Shown here: piece after piece, positions 58,692 to 64,000 of the stretch
How positions within the stretch are numbered: position 1 is the first letter of the stretch
Layout: each line of letters starts with the position of its first letter
DNA from: Manihot esculenta
Lineage: Eukaryota > Streptophyta > Magnoliopsida > Malpighiales > Euphorbiaceae
Length of the DNA stretch: 64,000 nt
Reading direction: 5' to 3'
NCBI RefSeq assembly: GCF_001659605.2
Contig: NC_035169.2
Span: 6,562,110 to 6,626,109 of the forward strand
Position numbers and translations under genes: made by a program
Notes under the pieces: generated by a model
What the model saw: only the letters and a program-made list of their open reading frames with translations
Databases searched by the model: none
Told to the model about the DNA's origin: nothing

Positions 58692-59830
58692 TGTCTGAAG
58701 TTATCTACAGTTGCTTGAAACAAAAACTCAAACAACTAAATATTCCTGCAAAAATGACCAGACAGAGTCCTAAATCAACAAGCAAAACAGAAATGGACAG
58801 AAAATTATAAAGCTCATAAAACCAAAATATAAACCACTTTCCCACAATAAAAAAGGATAAGAAATTCAAAATGACATCAACAGATAATGAGAGCAATTCA
58901 CCATATGAGACAAATCTAAATGAACACCTTTCATAAACATGGAAAATCCTCAATCTCACTCAAAAAAGAAGGTGCAGAAACTGAATTAGTTCTAATCTCA
59001 TTTGACTAATCTTTTACAGAAGAGGCGGATTTGATTCTTAAGGGCTCAGACTTGTTAAAATTCTAAATTTGATTCTTTTTCTTACCTTCTTCTTCCTTAG
59101 GAAAAGAATCAAAGCTTCACCAAAGATCCTTCCTGAAAATAGCAAAAAACAATGAGATATTCGAGAGATGTAGTGTGAAGGAACCAGACAACAAATAATC
59201 CATGCTATCTTCACTTAAGATAGAATTAAGGGACAAAAAAAAATATGCTTGGTTTTTCAAAAACCGGAGGAGAACAAACCCCCAAATATTTCCATCCTAT
59301 CTGCAGAAAATGAAAGCTTTTCTCTTCTCATATGCTAATCAAAAGAGAAACCCAAGATTCAAACATAATATTTAATCATTTTACTACTTTAATTTCCACA
59401 ATCAAATAGAAAAATTGAGCCACAATATTAATAAGCATGTGCATATCCACCAAACGTCATATTATATAGAGGAAAGAAGAAGGAGAAGAAGAAGAAGGAG
59501 ACCTCAAAACATAAATCCATTACTTGCATCTTCGTTGAAAAAGGAACCACTTATGAGAATTAAATTTTCCAAATCAAGAAACGACCAAAAACCCTCCAGA
59601 ACACAAATGGGTTTTCGTTGGTTCTCCAAAGAAAGCAGCAAAGAGGAACAAATATGGCGAAAATAATGATCTAAATGGGAATTTAAACATAACCCAGATC
59701 AGAAACGGTGTGATTGAAGAGAAGTAGTAGCAAAAAGATTGAGACTTTAAAGAATGTATCACGTTTGGGAGGTTAAATGGAGTGGAGGCTGAGAGAACTA
59801 GACACAACAACTACTCAAGAAAAAGTGATT
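58692..59830 (-). promoter_or_regulatory. Upstream region of the AT-hook gene
   Basis: Holds the probable 5' UTR, perhaps with an intron, and promoter. A GAA-rich microsatellite lies at 59467-59501. Short frames on both strands (for example 59415-59666 plus) follow this low-complexity DNA. Confidence 0.4.
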
Positions 59831-61486
59831 GAGAAGGAAAATGGCAAAGCAGCATATAAAAATAAATTTCCGTTTTTACTTCATAGGGTTTTATTCTTGG
59901 AAGAATGGACTCGGAATTTACAACTCTAATTAATAAATAATAATGGGTAATTTTTATCTATATCACCCAATTTTAAAACATATTTTTTATTATTAAATTT
60001 CCATAATTATTTATTAATACAATTATTTTATATTTAATAAAAATTTATTCTTAAATTCTAAGATTATATTATATGATATGCTTGCATTTTAATATAATTA
60101 CTTGAATTTAAATTTAAAGTTGAAAGAAAAAAAATTCCTTACTATACAAAATAAGATTTTAGAAAATTTATTGTTAAGTATAATTAAGGTTAATTATTAA
60201 TTTGTTTATTAAGAATATTTTTACTATATTATTTATTAATTAGATAATAGTAAAATATAAAAATATAAATATAAAATTTAATTAATTTTTAAAATAAATT
60301 ATTAAAATATTTAATAAAAATAAAAATAATAAAAATTCTCATTGCTGCCTATTGAATTTTATAAGTAATGTTAAATCTTTTAAAACTAATTATTTAATTG
60401 CATAAATAATTTAATATAAATACAAGTTCTTTTTTCAATATTAATTAAATAGTATTATTTTTAAAATAAAATTTTATCACAAGTATAATGAAATAATTAT
60501 ATTTTCAACATTAATTATTAAATATTTTAAATATAAGCATTATTAAACCTTTTTATGAGTAAAATAAATGTTTCGTAATTTTATGTTTGAGATATTTAAA
60601 ATTTTTTATTTATAACAAATTTTTATTATATAGAGAAAATAAATTAAAACTTGAAATTTAGTTTTTATTAAAGTTCAATAAGAATTAACTTAAGAATTAA
60701 TTAAGTTAATAAAATTTAAATAATGATAATAATAATAATAAAATGAATAAAAAGAAATATAAAATTAATAATAACTAAAATATTAATAAATTTAAGATAA
60801 AATAATTAATTTATTAATAGTTAAATTATAATATCTTTATATATAAAATGAGTGGATTAAAAAAAAGAAATATGAAAAAAATATAAAATAATTATTTCTT
60901 ATTTTGATAATATGAAATTTTATTATAGTAGATTAAAAATACTTTTTTTAAATAAAATTAAAGTGGAATGATATTATTAAAATAAATTAAAGTTTAATGA
61001 TCAAAATAAAATAAATTTCAAAGTTTAATAACTATAGATAATAATTAGCCTTTATACGTACATTACGGTATATGCAAGAAATTTTTATTAAAATTTATGT
61101 CGTAATTTGAAATATATTTTTTAAAGGAAATATTGAAATGTACCTTATAGGTAATAGTTATTATTTTGGGGTGCAGAGTTATAAGCCTTTTAAAATTTTA
61201 AGTAATTATGTATTTAATTAAAATATTAATAAGCTTTATTTAAATTAATTTTTTAAATAAAATATTTAGTAAACTTTTAAAATTAAATAAGAATAATATA
61301 GTAACTTATTTTTTCAAACCAATTTATAAATATTAAAATAAAAAATTGGTCGATATGGAGCGATTAGTCTTATATTTTAATTTTATGGAAGATTTGGATT
61401 ATACTTTATTTTTACAGACAACATTCGTTGGAGACCCAAAAATAGCTTTCCAAAAAGAAAATTTTGAGATAAACGATTTAAAAAAA
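59831..61486. other. AT-rich intergenic DNA
   Basis: Very AT-rich throughout; no gene, RNA gene or ordered repeat recognised. Confidence 0.65.
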
Positions 61487-61757
61487 TGTGACAAAGGCCA
61501 TATGTTTTGTCACAAAAATTTGAAATCCAAATTCTATAGTTTAAAAAGTCAATTTTGTATTTTAATTATTTTTCTGAATTTTTTTAAAAATTTTTGCATT
61601 AAAATTTTTGTTATTATAAATAGCCATTTTTTTTGCTATTTGAGAGACTTTTTAATTTTCGAGAAGTCAATAAAAAATATCGTCTTTTAGTCTTTTATTT
61701 TCTAAATTTTATCTTGATCAAACAATATTGCTTAAAATTTTTTGCGGAGTCTAAACA
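61487..61757 (+). repeat. Probable 5' LTR (271 bp) of degenerate gypsy element
   Basis: TGTGACAAAGGCC... to ...GAGTCTAAACA has TG/CA ends and a TATAAATAG box at about 61617. It lies 13 bases before an iMet primer site. The right-hand LTR is outside the window, so the boundaries are tentative. Confidence 0.5.
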
Positions 61758-61770
61758 GTCCTATTTCAGT

Positions 61771-61782
61771 TGGTATCAGAGC
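61771..61782 (+). other. Primer-binding site of degenerate gypsy element
   Basis: TGGTATCAGAGC, initiator Met tRNA type, directly followed by the gag start at 61794. Confidence 0.85.
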
Positions 61783-61793
61783 GAACTTCATCC

Positions 61794-62800
61794 ATGGCCG
61801 ACAAACAAAAGGCGCGACTCGCTATAATTGAGGCATCCTTAGCAGAATTGTGGGAGATGATTGGACATCTAACCTTACAATGGGATAACAACCAAGCTGC
61901 CACAGCCGAATGCCCACATCCAGTTCCAAATCTTGTGGTCGCAAATCCTATGGTCGTAAATCCCTAACAAGATTATCACGAAAGTTACAAGATAAAAATA
62001 GACTTTCAAAACTTTTTTGATTTGTTGGAGGTAGAATCTGTCCTTAATTGCTTAGTGTAGGTTGATCGATTTTTCAAAGTTATGAATGTGGAAGAGAATC
62101 GAAAGGTTTCGATTGTGACTTATAAATTAAAGGGTGATGCAGCAGCATAGTGAAATTTTGAACTCAAAATGAATGCTATCGTAGGAGGCTTGAACCTATA
62201 CGAAACTGGCTGTTGATAAAGCAAATGATTGAATAGTGGTTCTTCCTTAGCGATCATACCCAAGTTTTGTATAACCGGTATCATGACTATATTCAAGGAA
62301 GTCAAAGAGTGGATGAATATACAGAATAGTTTTTGAGGTTGCAGGTGAGGTGTGAAAACTGTGAGAACGAAGCCCAACAAGTTGCTTATTATCAGATGGG
62401 ACTGAATCACAAAATTCACTGTATGATGGGAGTAGTTGCGATTTTTACTTTGGCAGATGGTATTGAGATGGAGAAAAGAGCTGAAGAACATGTTGAATGG
62501 CAGCCTCGATAGTAGTCTAATTGAAATTTTAATTACAGAAATTCTGGTTTGACAAGAACTCAGCAGTAGTGAGGCAATTACAACGGACAGCCTTCTAGAG
62601 TTGTAAATTCTAGCGATCATTAGAATACTGCAGAAGAAAAGAAAGACAGTAAGTGAAAGGCAGTTATCAGTACAATAAACAAAGGAGGCAAAAGCAATCC
62701 TTATCAGAAACTAACCGGAAACATATGTTATCGCTGTAGGCAACCTGGACATCGATCGAATAATTGTCCAGAACACAGAGGAGTCAATAATGATCGTTGA
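61794..62800 (+). pseudogene. Decayed gypsy gag
   Basis: An ATG at 61794 opens MADKQKARLAIIEASLAELW and stops after 58 codons (61964-61966). Further pieces with stops and shifts follow: DFQNFFDLLEVESVLNC, VDRFFKVMNVEENRKVSIVT and YKLKGDAAA (~61990-62150, the gag core), then the spacer and a zinc knuckle CYRCRQPGHRSNNC (~62730-62770). The order and sequence are those of plant Ty3/gypsy gag, of a different family from the elements at 1-18.8 kb. Confidence 0.82.
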
Positions 62801-64000
62801 CAGGTTAGTGTGGTTAGGGAGGTGGTTGAATATGAGGAGGAAGTAGACGAAGATGATGGGTCTATTATTGGTTCTGAAGATGGGGGGATCACCTATGTGG
62901 TGAAGAAAATTTTATGCTCGACGAAATAGGAGGATGAGACGCAAAGGAGGAAGATTTTCCAAGCGAAGTGTCGAATGGGAGAAGCGATTTACAGGCTAAT
63001 TATAGATAGTTGTAGTTATGAGAATCTGATAGCTAAGAAATTGGTGGGGAGAAGCGATTTACAGGCTAATTATAGATAGTTGCAGTTATGAGAATCTGAT
63101 AGCTAAGAAATTGGTGGAGAAACTGCAGTTGCTTATACAGTCTCACCTTTCGCCATATAAAGTTGGGTAGATTAAGAAAGGTCCGACCATTGAAGTTAAC
63201 AAAATCTGCAGCGTGCCTATTTTGATCGATAAATCTTACACTGAATCGATTAATTGTGATATTGTGGATATGGATTGCTATGGAGTTTTGTTAGGCTGTC
63301 CTTGGCAGTTTGATGTTAATGCTTTGTATAAGGAGGAAGAGAATTTCGTATATGTTTACATGGAATCGGAAGAAGATTACTATTTTGCTTTCTAGTTCTG
63401 TGAAACATTCTAAAGTGAAAGGAACAACTGTTATTGCTGTTTCTACGGGAGTGCAAAGGCTATCAGGTGTAGTTGAGAAATCTGGAGACACATTGGCTTT
63501 ATTGGTGAGAGCAAAAGGTGAAGTGGAGGATGCACCATATTTACCATCACCCATCAAAGAGCTGTTGGAGGAGTTTTCTAAGGTAGTGGAGGAGCCTTCA
63601 AAGCTTCCACCTTTGCGAGATATTCAACATCGGATTAATCTCATTCCTAGATCTAAATTACCGAATCTGCCTCATTACAAGATAAGCCCAAAAGAGAGCG
63701 AAATCTTTCAAGAACAAATTGAAGAGTTATTGAAGAAGGGGCACATTTGGGAGAGTATTAGCCCTTGCAGAGTCCCTGTCTTATTGGTTTCAAAGAAAGA
63801 TAGAACTTAGAGAATGTGCGTGGATAGCAAAGCCATCAATAAGATTATGATTCAGTATCGATTTCCTATTCCTTGCTTGGATGACATGCTGGATCAGTTA
63901 TCAGGTCATAAAGTCTTCTTTAAGATCGACCTTAAAAGTGGCTACCACTAAGTTTGAATTAAGGAGGGAGATGAATGGAAGACAAATTTTAAAACTAAAG
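62801..64000 (+). pseudogene. Decayed gypsy pol: protease and start of RT, cut by window end
   Basis: A protease-like stretch (IIDSCSYENLIAKKLVEKLQ, ~63000) is followed by DIVDMDCYGVLLGCPWQFD (~63255). An open frame to 63810 then gives LPPLRDIQHRINLIPRSKLP, HYKISPKESEIFQEQIEELL and PVLLVSKKDRT, which is the RT entry. A stop interrupts, then [32 protein letters not shown] and KIDLKSGYH continue to the edge. The IIDSCS motif replaces the usual DSGAS. At least three stops before the RT active site show it is dead. Confidence 0.85.
62969..63115. repeat. 73-bp tandem duplication in the decayed pol
   Basis: GGGAGAAGCGATTTACAGGC through GCTAAGAAATTGGTGG occurs twice in direct succession with about one mismatch. 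It duplicates the protease-site segment and adds to the frame damage. Confidence 0.9.

Noticed and set aside
61346..61690. 114-aa plus-strand frame before the last gypsy element
   Set aside because: Phe/Lys/Ile-rich translation of AT-rich DNA that overlaps the probable LTR.
62120..62620. 166-aa minus-strand frame
   Set aside because: Antisense of the decayed gypsy gag, which has clear gag similarity on the plus strand.

Overview
The window is nuclear DNA of a flowering plant. The supporting signs are multi-exon genes with GT-AG introns, plant-specific gene families (SBP-box, LOB-domain, STRUBBELIG-type receptor kinase, F-box/FBD), very AT-rich intergenic DNA, and dense LTR retrotransposons primed by initiator-Met tRNA. 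A eudicot is likely. A Malpighiales/Euphorbiaceae-like genome is only my impression and was not tested.

Positions 1-20.4 kb are a nested retrotransposon block. (i) A young, apparently intact Ty3/gypsy element (LTR 900-3119, gag-pol 3383-8362, LTR 8476-10695) is preceded by the 3' end of a second, almost identical copy (1-899). The two share one LTR in a tandem with a 7,576-bp period. (ii) This array abuts the LTR, primer site and gag start of a minus-strand LTR element with a TGGCGCC primer site (10696-11427). (iii) That element in turn sits just past the 3' end of a minus-strand Ty1/copia relic. (iv) The copia relic is also split by a second gypsy element (11587-18771) with nearly identical 2.42-kb LTRs, an ATTAT target duplication and a badly broken interior.

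Positions 20.4-34.8 kb hold an F-box/FBD gene (22560-24544, +), a probable Pack-MULE (25361-27076) carrying a broken MBD9-like gene fragment between ~182-bp inverted repeats, a decayed partial copy of the F-box gene (28225-28515), and a complete 16-exon STRUBBELIG-receptor-family gene (28856-34099, -). That receptor kinase has HGN and DCG in place of HRD and DFG.

Positions 34.8-48 kb hold a decayed but intron-containing GPATCH11-like gene (34785-36416, +), a small LBD23/24-like LOB-domain gene (37050-37599, -), and an SPL9/15-like SBP-box gene (38373-47644, -) with a miR156 target site. The first intron of the SPL gene is 8 kb and has collected transposons, including a complete 311-bp TRIM with an ATCCT duplication.

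Positions 48-64 kb are mainly AT-rich and gene-poor. They contain a ~184-bp tandem repeat broken by a large, nearly perfect hairpin (49758-50441), a 157-bp tandem duplication (53684-53993), a small AT-hook nuclear protein gene (58275-58691, -), and a degenerate gypsy element running off the right edge (61487-64000).

The genes do not form a pathway. The SPL, LBD and SRF products are each of developmental type, but nothing in the sequence links them. The more unusual content is the nested transposon record, the gene-capturing element and the long hairpin.
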